Source: a virus. From it: a DNA stretch of 41,603 bases. The notes beneath the pieces were generated by a model that was not told the DNA's origin, made no database searches, and was given only the letters and a program-made list of their open reading frames with translations. This document shows positions 14,120 to 21,053 of the stretch, in pieces. The stretch covers positions 1-41,603 of IMG/VR virus record IMGVR_UViG_3300042509_001825; one strand, given 5' to 3'. Positions within the stretch are counted from its first letter, which is position 1. Each line of letters starts with the position of its first letter. The position numbers were made by a program, and so were the translations under genes.

Positions 14120-14484
14120 CGCACAGCCGGGTGACGCCACAGGGGCAGGCCATGGGCAAGAGCGCCGCACGGCTGGCCGAGCTCGGGCGCCGCCGCCTCG
14201 AGGCGGCGGGATTGACCGATATGGGCCTGGCCACGCTGCGCGACCAGATGTGCACCACATGTGCCTGCCAACCAGGAAGCGTGCCGAATGGCTGCCTGCA
14301 GACACAGTTGGACCTCCTCAAGTCGGCAGCTGAGGGATACCCGTTCCTGTGCCACGCGCCGAGGGATGGCCGGATCTGCGCAGGGTGGGCTCGCATCCGG
14401 GCACAGCTGGTGGTGACCCCACTGCCCGCAAGGGTGGCCGAGTTGCTCGCCAAGCACGAATACTCGCCACCGGACGCCAAATGA
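14116..14484 (+). CDS. Cys-rich protein, possible metal or Fe-S site
   Basis: 122 residues from the ATG at 14116. A cluster of Cys lies in the middle: MCTTCACQPGSVPNGC (residues about 45-60), then YPFLCHAP (79) and GRICAGWARI (88). Six Cys with this spacing, together with the GRxCAGW ending, suggest a zinc- or iron-sulfur-binding fold. Similar small phage proteins exist without function. It is coupled by 4-base overlaps to both neighbours and is the first of three consecutive Cys-rich proteins. Confidence 0.7.
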   Translation: MTHSRVTPQGQAMGKSAARLAELGRRRLEAAGLTDMGLATLRDQMCTTCACQPGSVPNGCLQTQLDLLKSAAEGYPFLCHAPRDGRICAGWARIRAQLVVTPLPARVAELLAKHEYSPPDAK

Positions 14485-14759
14485 TGCTGACCAGCCGCGT
14501 CATCTGTCACGTCGACACCTGCAAGCGCGTCTACTGTCGCGAGCGCAATGCCTGCCAACGCGCGATAAAGGCGATCGCCGAACGCGAGAAGCAGGCAGAC
14601 TGGCCGAAGCCGGGCGAGCGCTGGCTGTCGCGCGACGACCGCACCTGCCGCGTGATGGCCGTGACCGAGGGCTATGTCGTTGCAAGGTTCAAGGGCGCGG
14701 CGCCGTTCCTGCTGCACGCGAACGACTGGCCTGCGCGCTTCAGGCGGAAGGCGGGCTGA
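14481..14759 (+). CDS. Hypothetical Cys-containing protein
   Basis: 92 residues from the ATG at 14481 (a second ATG follows at 14484). The first 25 residues carry CHVDTCKRVYCRERNAC, four Cys and one His that could bind a metal. The rest resembles a small SH3-like beta barrel: PGERWLSRDDRTCRVMAVTE, GYVVARFKGAAPFLLHANDW. It belongs to the chain of coupled small genes before the integrase. Function unknown. Confidence 0.65.
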   Translation: MMLTSRVICHVDTCKRVYCRERNACQRAIKAIAEREKQADWPKPGERWLSRDDRTCRVMAVTEGYVVARFKGAAPFLLHANDWPARFRRKAG

Positions 14760-15007
14760 TGGGCGCCGTCAACAAACGCCGCGCCGCGCGCCTCACCGGT
14801 GCCGCGTCCTTCAAGGCTCGCCACGACTACGACCGCGATCCGCCCCGGTGCGCGAACTGCACGTTCCTCCTGCCGCGCGCCGAAGCCAACGGCGTGACGG
14901 CTGCGCACGGGCCGTGGTGCAACGTCGGCAAGTTCCCCACCGTGGCGGTCGCCGTGTGCGACAGGTGGCAGGGGCGGCGCGGGGAGTTGTTGGAGGATCG
15001 AGCCTGA
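14759..15007 (+). CDS. Small zinc-binding-like protein
   Basis: 82 residues, ATG at 14759 in a TGATG overlap. The pattern PPRCANCTFLLPRA, then GPWCNVGKFPTVAVAVCDRW, gives four Cys (two in CxxC, two separated by 13) typical of a zinc ribbon. The stop overlaps the DUF4224 gene by one base. No family name assigned; a nucleic-acid-binding role would fit the fold type. Confidence 0.65.
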   Translation: MGAVNKRRAARLTGAASFKARHDYDRDPPRCANCTFLLPRAEANGVTAAHGPWCNVGKFPTVAVAVCDRWQGRRGELLEDRA

Positions 15008-15243
15008 TGCCTGCCGGCCTTACCTTGGACGACACCGAGCTGCTCGAGCTCACCGGCTACCGGCGCCCGTCCGATCAGCTGCGATTCCTGCTGGAGCGAG
15101 GCTTCCACCGCGCCACGATCCATCGCGGCCGGGTGTTGCTCGAGCGGACCCACTACGATGCGGTCACGCGCGGGCAGATGGGCCCGGCAGAGCAGCGGCG
15201 CCCCGTGCGTCGATCCGAACGGCAGAAGGCGGCCATGGCATGA
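15007..15243 (+). CDS. DUF4224-type protein, likely excisionase/recombination directionality factor
   Basis: 78 residues. LTLDDTELLELTGYRRPSDQ followed by LRFLLERGFHRATIH is the DUF4224 pattern: a small HTH-like unit that recognises DNA. Members are nearly always encoded directly beside a tyrosine integrase, where they are taken to act as Xis-type directionality factors. Here its stop overlaps the integrase ATG as ATGA. The C-terminus is basic (RRPVRRSERQKAAMA). Role is inferred from family and position. Confidence 0.8.
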   Translation: MPAGLTLDDTELLELTGYRRPSDQLRFLLERGFHRATIHRGRVLLERTHYDAVTRGQMGPAEQRRPVRRSERQKAAMA

Positions 15244-16292
15244 CCAGCACCAAGGGGCCGGCACGCGGCACATTCATAGTCAGCGGCCGGTACTACCTGG
15301 TGCGCGCCGATGGGAAGCGCCGCGTGTGGATCAAGCTGACCCGCGTCAGCGAGGGCCTGCCGGCGTTCTATGCTGCGCTGGCCGCCGAGCTGGCCGCGCC
15401 GGTGGTGGCCGACGACCTGATGCCCAAGGTGATCGCAGCATGGGAGCGTGACGTGATGTCGGCGCATGCCGAGAAGACGCAGCGCGACGAGCGAGCCCGC
15501 GGCCGAGTCATCGCTGAGGAGTTCGACGAGTTCAGGGCCTGCGACATGCGCCCGCAGGACATCGCCGGCTTCCTGCAGCAGTTCCGCGACCGGCCGAAGA
15601 CCCACAACCTCTACCGCGCGCAGATCGGCGAGCTGATGCGGTTCGCGATCGAACGCGGCTGGCGCGAGCCCGGGTCGAATCCGGTCGTCGGCGTGATCCG
15701 CACGATGCCGACCCCGCCGCGGGGGCGCTATCTGACCGACAGCGAGGTCCGGCGCATCAAGGTGGCCGGCTGCTACGGTCTGGACGGCAAGCGCACACGC
15801 TCGGGCCTGATGCTGGCGGCGCTGGTCGACATGGCCTACCTTACCGGCCAGCGAATCGCCGATCTCCTGGCCTTGCAGTGGGGAGCCATCGGCGATGCCG
15901 GCATCACGTTCCGGCCGGAGAAGACCGCAGGGAGCACCGGCGCCCAGGTGCTGATCGGCTGGACGCCGAAGCTGGTCGACGTGGTGCGCAGGCTGCGCGA
16001 GATGCGCCGCGGGCGCCGGGTCGTTGACCTCGATGCCGGGGCCTGGGTGTTCACCACGCAGAGCGGCCGGCAGGCCGGCTACTGGGGCATGTCGAGCGCG
16101 TGGCGCAGGGCCTGCGAGCGCGCGGGGATCAAGGATGCCCACTTCCACGACCTGCGGGCCAAGGCGCTGACCGACACCGAGGAGCAGCAGGGCATGCAGG
16201 CGGCCAGGCGGAAGGGCGCGCACAGCACCGAAGGCCAAACGGCCGACTACATCCGGCACCGAAAACCGCAGGTATCACGGTCGACCCGTTAG
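15240..16292 (+). CDS. int: Tyrosine integrase
   Basis: 350 residues. The N-terminal part is an arm/SAM-like region (about 60-160). The catalytic domain carries all six positions: Arg205 in LTGQRIADLL, Lys228 in RPEKTAG, His303 and Arg306 in HFHDLRAKALTD, His328 in GAHST, and nucleophile Tyr337 in TADYIRH. This is a P2/lambda-type site-specific recombinase. It is the last gene of the rightward operon, next to attP, and is coupled to the DUF4224 gene. The tRNA-derived core next to its 3' end shows the integration target is tRNA-Pro(UGG). Confidence 0.95.
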   Translation: MTSTKGPARGTFIVSGRYYLVRADGKRRVWIKLTRVSEGLPAFYAALAAELAAPVVADDLMPKVIAAWERDVMSAHAEKTQRDERARGRVIAEEFDEFRACDMRPQDIAGFLQQFRDRPKTHNLYRAQIGELMRFAIERGWREPGSNPVVGVIRTMPTPPRGRYLTDSEVRRIKVAGCYGLDGKRTRSGLMLAALVDMAYLTGQRIADLLALQWGAIGDAGITFRPEKTAGSTGAQVLIGWTPKLVDVVRRLREMRRGRRVVDLDAGAWVFTTQSGRQAGYWGMSSAWRRACERAGIKDAHFHDLRAKALTDTEEQQGMQAARRKGAHSTEGQTADYIRHRKPQVSRSTR

Positions 16293-16505
16293 AGGAAACC
16301 CGTCTGGTTAGAGTCGGCGGTTTCCCGATACTGCGCTAAGTCGTTGATTTATTGGTCGGGGCGGCGGGATTCGAACTCGCGACCTACTGGTCCCAAACCA
16401 GCGCGACAAACTAGTATCGGCGCGGGTTTCAGCCCGATCCCTCTAACCATTGCGGCCGGATTCTCGCACGTATCGGCGCGGGTTTCCGCAGGCCGGTTAG
16501 AGGGG
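16287..16505. other. attP: attP region with integrase arm-type repeats
   Basis: The 215 bases between integrase and the spanin stop contain the tRNA-derived core (16353-16401) and several repeated elements. The 17-base sequence GTATCGGCGCGGGTTTC occurs twice in direct orientation (16414-16430, 16470-16486), with part of its inverse at 16295-16302 and 16324-16331. GGTTAGAG-type elements occur at 16289, 16306-16313 and 16495-16503, with an inverted copy CCTCTAACC at 16440-16448. These flank the core on both sides, as integrase arm sites do. The 10-base inverted pair 16439-16448 / 16495-16504 could also form a stem between the two convergent transcription units. Confidence 0.85.
16353..16401 (-). 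other. 3' part of tRNA-Pro(UGG) serving as attP core
   Basis: Read on the minus strand: a full anticodon arm CTGGTTTGGGACCAG (16401-16387) with anticodon TGG at 16395-16393, a short variable region, a T arm with loop TTCGAAT, the acceptor strand CGCCCCG and ACCA. The D arm and the 5' acceptor strand are missing; the sequence beyond 16403 does not fit a tRNA. Integration at host tRNA-Pro would therefore restore the gene's 3' end from phage DNA. The T stem carries one A-C mismatch. The encoded CCA fits a proteobacterial host. Confidence 0.9.
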
Positions 16506-16507
16506 AA

Positions 16508-17032
16508 TCAAGGCCCCGGCCGCGCTGTCAGCGCATCGAAGGCCCGCTCGCAGCTGACGCCGGCGCCATGGGCCGCGTCGAGGGCTGCAGCAAGCTCTCC
16601 CGCAGCCTCGTCAACCCGGCCGAGCACGTCGGCGAGCACCATTCCGGTAGATCGGGCTGGCGCGCACTCGGGGGGAGCGGCGGGATCGCCGGGGGCGCCA
16701 CCACCACGGGCGGCAAGGGCTGCGGCACGGTCCCGCAGGCCGCGAGCAGCAACGGCAGCGCGAGCAGCATCAGCTTCTGCACGGGCCGCCCGCTGGGCCT
16801 GATGGTGGACGATTTCGGCGATGGCTTGGACACGGCGTTGCTCCTCGGATCTGGCGAGTTGTTCGGCGTCGACAGCGGCGGCTGCGAGGGTGGCGCGTTC
16901 GGTGGCATGGGCGCGGGCCTGCTCGGCGAGCTCGAGGTGCGCACCGCGCAGGCGCCAGGACTGCGCACCGAGGGCGGCAAGGCTCAGGGCCAGGCCGGCG
17001 GCGGTCAGCTTGAGGGCAAGGCCTGGGATCAC
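16508..17032 (-). CDS. Inner-membrane spanin (Rz / DUF2514-like)
   Basis: 174 residues from the GTG at 17032, which overlaps the endolysin stop as GTGA. One N-terminal transmembrane segment (LKLTAAGLALSLAALGAQSW) is followed by a long Ala/Glu/Arg coiled-coil periplasmic region (EQARAHATERATLAAAAVDA and on). The C-terminal 60 residues include TGMVLADVLGRVDEAAGELA. This is the i-spanin architecture, which connects inner and outer membranes with the lipoprotein partner during the final lysis step. A complete second gene for that partner is nested inside it in another frame. Confidence 0.85.
   Translation of the reverse strand: MIPGLALKLTAAGLALSLAALGAQSWRLRGAHLELAEQARAHATERATLAAAAVDAEQLARSEEQRRVQAIAEIVHHQAQRAARAEADAARAAVAARGLRDRAAALAARGGGAPGDPAAPPECAPARSTGMVLADVLGRVDEAAGELAAALDAAHGAGVSCERAFDALTARPGP
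16528..16770 (-). CDS. Outer-membrane spanin lipoprotein (Rz1), nested in Rz
   Basis: 80 residues, ATG at 16770, lying wholly within the Rz gene in a different frame. MLLALPLLLAACGTVPQPLP is a lipoprotein signal with lipobox LLAAC (Cys at residue 12) and is followed by a Pro-rich stretch (PPVVVAPPAIPPLPP) typical of Rz1. The C-terminal part is longer than minimal Rz1 and contains two more Cys (WCSPTCSAG). Nested Rz/Rz1 pairs are known in lambda and relatives. The lipoprotein would be mature at Cys12 and anchored to the outer membrane. Confidence 0.85.
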   Translation of the reverse strand: MLLALPLLLAACGTVPQPLPPVVVAPPAIPPLPPSARQPDLPEWCSPTCSAGLTRLRESLLQPSTRPMAPASAASGPSMR

Positions 17033-17529
17033 CCCATCCGCCCCACGATGTACGCCCGCGCCTGCGCATGCAGCCCCGGCCACTTCGCCGGGTGCGGCTT
17101 GCCCGGCCGCCAGTTGCGGATGTAGTAGTCCCAGGCGCCGCCCGGGTCATCCATGCTGGGCAGCCGGCGCGGATCGGTGAGCAGCAGCAGCCGGGCGAAC
17201 CCTGCCGCCAGGATGTCGTCGGTCTGCAGCGCGGTCCAGACGCGCTCCTCGGTCGCCATCACCTGGCGCGCGGTGCACAGCTTGACGGCCCGCACCTTGC
17301 TGGCGTCGTGGCGCAGCACCCCGCGCACGCCGCCGCCGCGCTCGAACTGCCAGAAGCCCGTGGCCGGCCCCGGCCCGCCGCCGTCGATGACCTGGCGCCG
17401 GTGCCGGAACGCGCTCTCCTGCAGCCCGATCGCCAGCATCAGCACCCGGGCCTCGGGCGTGTCGGCTACGCCGATCAGCGGGAGCGCCGGCAGGATCGCG
17501 TCTTCGAGGGCCTGCTGCAGCGTGATCAT
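17029..17529 (-). CDS. Endolysin, lysozyme/transglycosylase-like
   Basis: 166 residues. The motif AIGLQESAFRHRRQV (Glu38) followed by GPGPATGFWQFE matches lytic transglycosylase-type muramidases, in which the Glu is the catalytic acid and the FWQFE strand follows. No signal peptide or SAR-type N-terminal segment is obvious (ALEDAILPALPLIGVADTPE is only weakly hydrophobic), so export would need a holin. It lies in the lysis cassette directly before the spanins. The exact glycosidase class cannot be settled from motifs alone. Confidence 0.8.
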   Translation of the reverse strand: MITLQQALEDAILPALPLIGVADTPEARVLMLAIGLQESAFRHRRQVIDGGGPGPATGFWQFERGGGVRGVLRHDASKVRAVKLCTARQVMATEERVWTALQTDDILAAGFARLLLLTDPRRLPSMDDPGGAWDYYIRNWRPGKPHPAKWPGLHAQARAYIVGRMG

Positions 17530-17861
17530 GACCGATCCTCATCCCGCCGCGCCATCGACAGCCCCGGCCATTCCAGCTCGGTGGCCTGCTCGCGCAACGC
17601 ATGCGCCGGGGCGCCCTGCGTCCATGTCGGCCAGCTCACCACCAGCCACGCGCCGGCAGCGATCAGGGCGGCCACGTCGGACAGGTCCACCCTCCCCGTC
17701 CAGCCGTGATAGCCGGCCGACAGGCAGCCCATGAACAGCGCGAGGTGAAACACCACCACCGGGCTCGCATGGGTGCCGAAGCGCACGGCATCCAGCCGGC
17801 ACAGGTAGGCCGGGGCCAGGGCCACAGATGCCCAGAAGACGAGCATGTCCAGCGGGGTCAT
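17526..17861 (-). CDS. Membrane protein of the lysis cassette (holin candidate)
   Basis: 111 residues with three hydrophobic segments: MLVFWASVALAPAYLCR (5-22), PVVVFHLALFMGCLSAG (34-50) and VAALIAAGAWLVVSWP (63-78), then a charged C-terminal tail ending RRDEDRS. Three segments and a charged tail fit a class I holin topology. It directly precedes the endolysin gene with a 4-base overlap, the usual holin position. Other membrane proteins in the cassette compete for the role. Confidence 0.65.
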   Translation of the reverse strand: MTPLDMLVFWASVALAPAYLCRLDAVRFGTHASPVVVFHLALFMGCLSAGYHGWTGRVDLSDVAALIAAGAWLVVSWPTWTQGAPAHALREQATELEWPGLSMARRDEDRS

Positions 17862-18223
17862 CGGGCAGGCCCTCCGAGTCGGTCGGTCAATCGGGCGATC
17901 AGGGTCGGCAAGCCAGCGACTGCCGCCGTGAACAGCGGGTGGAACAGGGCCGCGGTTGCCGCCGCCGCTGCGTTGCGCGCGACGCTGCTGCCCTCCATGT
18001 GGTGCATCGCGAAGTACGTCCCGGCGAGGGCCGACATCATCACCACCGCGCAGAACATCAGGACCGCGCGCACCCGGCCAGACGCCGGCGCAACGGTCAA
18101 GCCGATGGAAGCGCCCACGGCGCCCCACAGCAGGGCCTGCGGCTCCACGCCAAGGGTCGCCAGGATCATCGCGCCGAGGCCAGCGCTTGCCGCCGTGGCG
18201 ACAGGGATGGTGGGGTCAGTCAT
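17858..18223 (-). CDS. Membrane protein of the lysis cassette
   Basis: 121 residues with three or four hydrophobic segments: ATAASAGLGAMILATLG, LLWGAVGASIGLTVAP, VLMFCAVVMMSALAGTYFAM and ALFHPLFTAAVAGLPTLIAR. This resembles phage holin-like proteins with Gly/Ala-rich helices. It starts MTDPTIPV at 18223 and overlaps both neighbours by a few bases. Holin or antiholin is possible; the sequence does not decide. Confidence 0.65.
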   Translation of the reverse strand: MTDPTIPVATAASAGLGAMILATLGVEPQALLWGAVGASIGLTVAPASGRVRAVLMFCAVVMMSALAGTYFAMHHMEGSSVARNAAAAATAALFHPLFTAAVAGLPTLIARLTDRLGGPAR

Positions 18224-18590
18224 GGGGTCGTGCTCGCTTGTAGATCGCCGCCGCGACCAGCAGGGTTGTTATGCAGCCCAGCGTCCCGAGTGGTGCGCCG
18301 AGCCGGTCGCTGCAGAGTTCGCCGCCCGGCTCGATGCGCCAGGGCTCGATCAGCCACGCCACCGAGCAGCCTGCGGTCTGGGCAGCCCAGCCGGCCAGCA
18401 GCGCGCAGACCAGCAGGACCGATGTGCTGTCCCGGTGCGCCCAGGCCACGCAGCACAGCAGGACCAGCGCGAGGCCGGCGCCGGTGGCATTCCAGACGAA
18501 TGCGGACTGCTCGGGGCTGGCCCACTTGTGCGCCTGGTTGTGGATGGCCCCGGCCAACAGCAGGCCGGCGGGCAGGGCGAGCCGGCGCAT
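18216..18590 (-). CDS. Multi-pass membrane protein of the lysis cassette
   Basis: 124 residues, about four transmembrane segments: RRLALPAGLLLAGAI, FVWNATGAGLALVLLCCVAW, TSVLLVCALLAGWAAQTAGC and LGTLGCITTLLVAAAIYKRA. Four Cys lie in or near the membrane parts. No family is recognised. It is coupled to the 121-residue membrane protein downstream. Confidence 0.6.
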   Translation of the reverse strand: MRRLALPAGLLLAGAIHNQAHKWASPEQSAFVWNATGAGLALVLLCCVAWAHRDSTSVLLVCALLAGWAAQTAGCSVAWLIEPWRIEPGGELCSDRLGAPLGTLGCITTLLVAAAIYKRARPHD

Positions 18591-18594
18591 GGGC

Positions 18595-18744
18595 TCAGAC
18601 CGGGTTGGTCGGGCGCGGGCCGCCGCCGAGGATGACGGCGCGCATGCTTTGCCCCGTGGTGCAGCTGGCCCGCCAGGCGCCGACGAGGAAGCCCAGCACA
18701 GCGCCGAGGGCGAGGGCGAGGCAGACGGTGATGATCAGGTCCAT
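18595..18744 (-). CDS. Small single-span membrane protein (49 residues)
   Basis: ATG at 18744, TGA at 18597-18595. Residues 3-25 (LIITVCLALALGAVLGFLVG) form one transmembrane helix, followed by WRASCTTGQSMRAVILGGGP and a Pro-rich end. A Shine-Dalgarno-like AAGGACT precedes it by 5 bases, and the next gene starts 4 bases after its stop. Small one-span proteins of this kind can be antiholins or pinholins. Real gene status rests on context and the clean membrane helix. Confidence 0.6.
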   Translation of the reverse strand: MDLIITVCLALALGAVLGFLVGAWRASCTTGQSMRAVILGGGPRPTNPV

Positions 18745-18754
18745 GGGGAGTCCT

Positions 18755-19072
18755 TCAGGTCAACGCGCGGGCCATCTCGAGCAACGCCGGGCCGTACCAA
18801 GCGAGCAGCGCGGCCAGCACGCATGGAAGCGCGGCATCCCAGAGCCAGGACTTCTCCGACCACACCCCGCGCGGGTCGGTCAGCACTGCCAGGGCGGGCA
18901 TGTTTGCCCGCAGCCGGTCGCCGTGGCGCTCGATCCAGCGGTACTCGGCCTGCGCGATCTCGCGGCCGACGAAGTACGCACCCGCCGCGGCAGCACCCGG
19001 CCACCAGGCGCCCAGGGTCAGGCCCAGCGCGATGGTCAGCGCGGCGGCCATGAGGGCGTGCAGGAGCTTCAT
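18755..19072 (-). CDS. Membrane protein, first gene of the lysis cassette
   Basis: 105 residues: an N-terminal hydrophobic segment (LLHALMAAALTIALGLTLGA) and another hydrophobic region at 24-36, a polar middle with EIAQAEYRWIERHGDRLRAN, and a C-terminal hydrophobic helix (WDAALPCVLAALLAWYGPAL). The middle part, with YRWIE and later DPRGVW, resembles a phage membrane-protein family without function. It follows the SGNH tail gene by 4 bases. Confidence 0.65.
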   Translation of the reverse strand: MKLLHALMAAALTIALGLTLGAWWPGAAAAGAYFVGREIAQAEYRWIERHGDRLRANMPALAVLTDPRGVWSEKSWLWDAALPCVLAALLAWYGPALLEMARALT

Positions 19073-19076
19073 GGCG

Positions 19077-21053
19077 TCACCACGCAGCCCGGAAAGTGAT
19101 CCCCGACAGAGAGGTCGCGGTCGCGTCCCCGGCGCTGTCGCACTGGATCGCGCCGGCTGTCGTCACGCGGACCCGGACAGGCGTCGTCGTGGAGCTTGCC
19201 ACCAAGAACATGTGATCAGCCTCTGGGCGATACCCGGCCGGCAGCGTCACCATCGTGGTCCCTGCGGTCGTCGTGCCGCTCCTGATTCGACCATCGACGG
19301 TCACGATCCCCTGCGCGTCTCGAACTGCCGTAGCGGTGGCAAATCCAGACCCGAAGGAAACCCAGGAGTTCGACCCTGGCAAAACGACAGCTTGCCCCGC
19401 CCAGAAGGTGGCCCAAGTTGTGCCCGTAGCGGCCCACCGCTCAAAGGTCCGACCCGCGCTCGGGCTGGACAGCGGGTAGAGGAACTGCTTGCTGTAGGTG
19501 TCGGGCTGGCGGTAGGTGACCAAGATGCCGTCGACGGGCCAGCCATCGGCGGCAAGGGCCAGTTCCCAGGTCATGCCGAACGGGTACTGATTCGGGGTCT
19601 TTGACGTGGGCGGGTTGTAGTGATCGCTGGGCGTCGACGTGAAGCTGTTGGTGCCCCAGATCGCCAGATGCTCACGCGGGAAGCATCGCTTGACCATACC
19701 CCCCCAGATCCAGGCATTCATCAGGCCCAGCGGGTGCACCGAACTGTTCAGCGTGAACAGCGGGTCGCCGGTGCTCGCTGGGGTCGGGTTGTCCATCCAC
19801 AGGTTCGCCGAGACGCGGCTGTCCTTGAGGTATCCATAGGTGTCGAAGTACGCGCAGTTGAAGTCGCGCGCGGCCTGCAGGTACACATTGCGGACCTGCT
19901 CGAACCACTCTTCATTGCGCCCGTGCCCGGTGTCGTTCACCGAGTTCGGACCCATCAGCAGGATCGCGCACTGGCCCAGGCCGCCGTTCGCCGCCGCACG
20001 GATCGCGGTCAGCTTCGCGCGCATGTTCGTGGCGAGAAAGTCGATACGCGAAGCGACGGTCCCGCCGAGCGCGCCCTCGTTGATACCGTACTTGATGATG
20101 AGCAAATCTGTGGACGTGCTCAAGTCGGGGATGGCGTTCAGGTTCGACCAGTTTGTGCCGCTGACGCCGCGGTTCGTGACCGTCACGTTCGCGACGCCCT
20201 GCTCGGCGAAGAGTCGCGGCAGCAGGTTCTGGACCAAGAAGCGGCCATCCATTGAGGCAGGCGGCGCGACAAACCCTTCGACCGTGCTGTCGCCGTAGAC
20301 AAAGACATTGACCGCCGACAGCGGGTCGGTCGCGCCAAGGTTCACGCGGGCGAAGACTCTGTAGAGGTACTCCAGCCCGGTGACCAGTTGGCCGGCGTCG
20401 GCGTAGGTGTTCAGTTGCCGAAAGCCGTTCGTCTCAGGCAACAGCAGCCGCCCGGGGCCGATGAACTGCACGCCGCGCGGGTTCGTCGGCGCCGCGGACA
20501 CCCGGAAGTCGCGGTTGCTCAGGTACAGCTCGCCCAGGCCGACACCCGTGATCGCCAAATTGACCGCCGCGAGATCGTCGGTCGTGCGGTCGCCCACCGC
20601 GCCGGTGTCGGTCGGCCCGTTGGGCAGCGCGTTGAGCTTGATCGCGACGGTGCGCGCGACTGCGCCGGGGATGCCTGCGGTGTGGCCGATCGTCGTCGAT
20701 GCGTTGGCCAGTGCCAGCATGGCCGAGGTCACGCCCTGCTGCACGGTCCAGCGGCCAGCGGCCAAGTCGGTAGCGAACGATGCCGCCGAGGTGTGGGGCA
20801 GCAGGCACACGTACCAGGTGCCGGCGTTGAGGGCGATGTCCCGCGGGTTGAACAGGGTCAGCGCGGTCCAGGTGCCGCGGTTGTTGAACGCGGCGAGGCT
20901 GTTGATCGCACCCTTGACCGTGTAGTTCGTCCCGCCCAGCCGATCCTGCCACGTCGCCGCCGCCGAGTTGATCGCTTCGTCCAGCGCCTCGGTGTTGAAC
21001 AGCAGATCCTGCGGGGCGGTGCTCGGGATCGGGTTGCTGGTCGGGGTCGTCAT
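19077..21053 (-). CDS. Tail spike/fibre protein with SGNH (GDSL) hydrolase domain
   Basis: 658 residues. Residues 1-240 are an N-terminal tail-attachment and beta region (FNTEALDEAINSAAATWQDR, TYYV-type strands). Residues about 250-445 carry the SGNH blocks: VFVYGDSTVEGF (nucleophile Ser256), NRGVSGTNW (Gly block), IIKYGINEG (Asn block), and SSVHPLG (His440). The position three before the His, normally Asp, is Ser437. The C-terminal 200 residues are beta-rich and probably form a receptor-binding or trimerisation part. SGNH enzymes on tail proteins commonly remove O-acetyl groups from surface sugars, which fits adsorption. It follows the tail-tip gene without a gap. Confidence 0.85.
   Translation of the reverse strand: MTTPTSNPIPSTAPQDLLFNTEALDEAINSAAATWQDRLGGTNYTVKGAINSLAAFNNRGTWTALTLFNPRDIALNAGTWYVCLLPHTSAASFATDLAAGRWTVQQGVTSAMLALANASTTIGHTAGIPGAVARTVAIKLNALPNGPTDTGAVGDRTTDDLAAVNLAITGVGLGELYLSNRDFRVSAAPTNPRGVQFIGPGRLLLPETNGFRQLNTYADAGQLVTGLEYLYRVFARVNLGATDPLSAVNVFVYGDSTVEGFVAPPASMDGRFLVQNLLPRLFAEQGVANVTVTNRGVSGTNWSNLNAIPDLSTSTDLLIIKYGINEGALGGTVASRIDFLATNMRAKLTAIRAAANGGLGQCAILLMGPNSVNDTGHGRNEEWFEQVRNVYLQAARDFNCAYFDTYGYLKDSRVSANLWMDNPTPASTGDPLFTLNSSVHPLGLMNAWIWGGMVKRCFPREHLAIWGTNSFTSTPSDHYNPPTSKTPNQYPFGMTWELALAADGWPVDGILVTYRQPDTYSKQFLYPLSSPSAGRTFERWAATGTTWATFWAGQAVVLPGSNSWVSFGSGFATATAVRDAQGIVTVDGRIRSGTTTAGTTMVTLPAGYRPEADHMFLVASSTTTPVRVRVTTAGAIQCDSAGDATATSLSGITFRAAW

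Noticed and set aside
16353-16420. A complete tRNA gene
   Set aside because: Only the anticodon arm to CCA is present; the bases beyond 16403 do not form a D arm or a 5' acceptor strand. It is the attP core.
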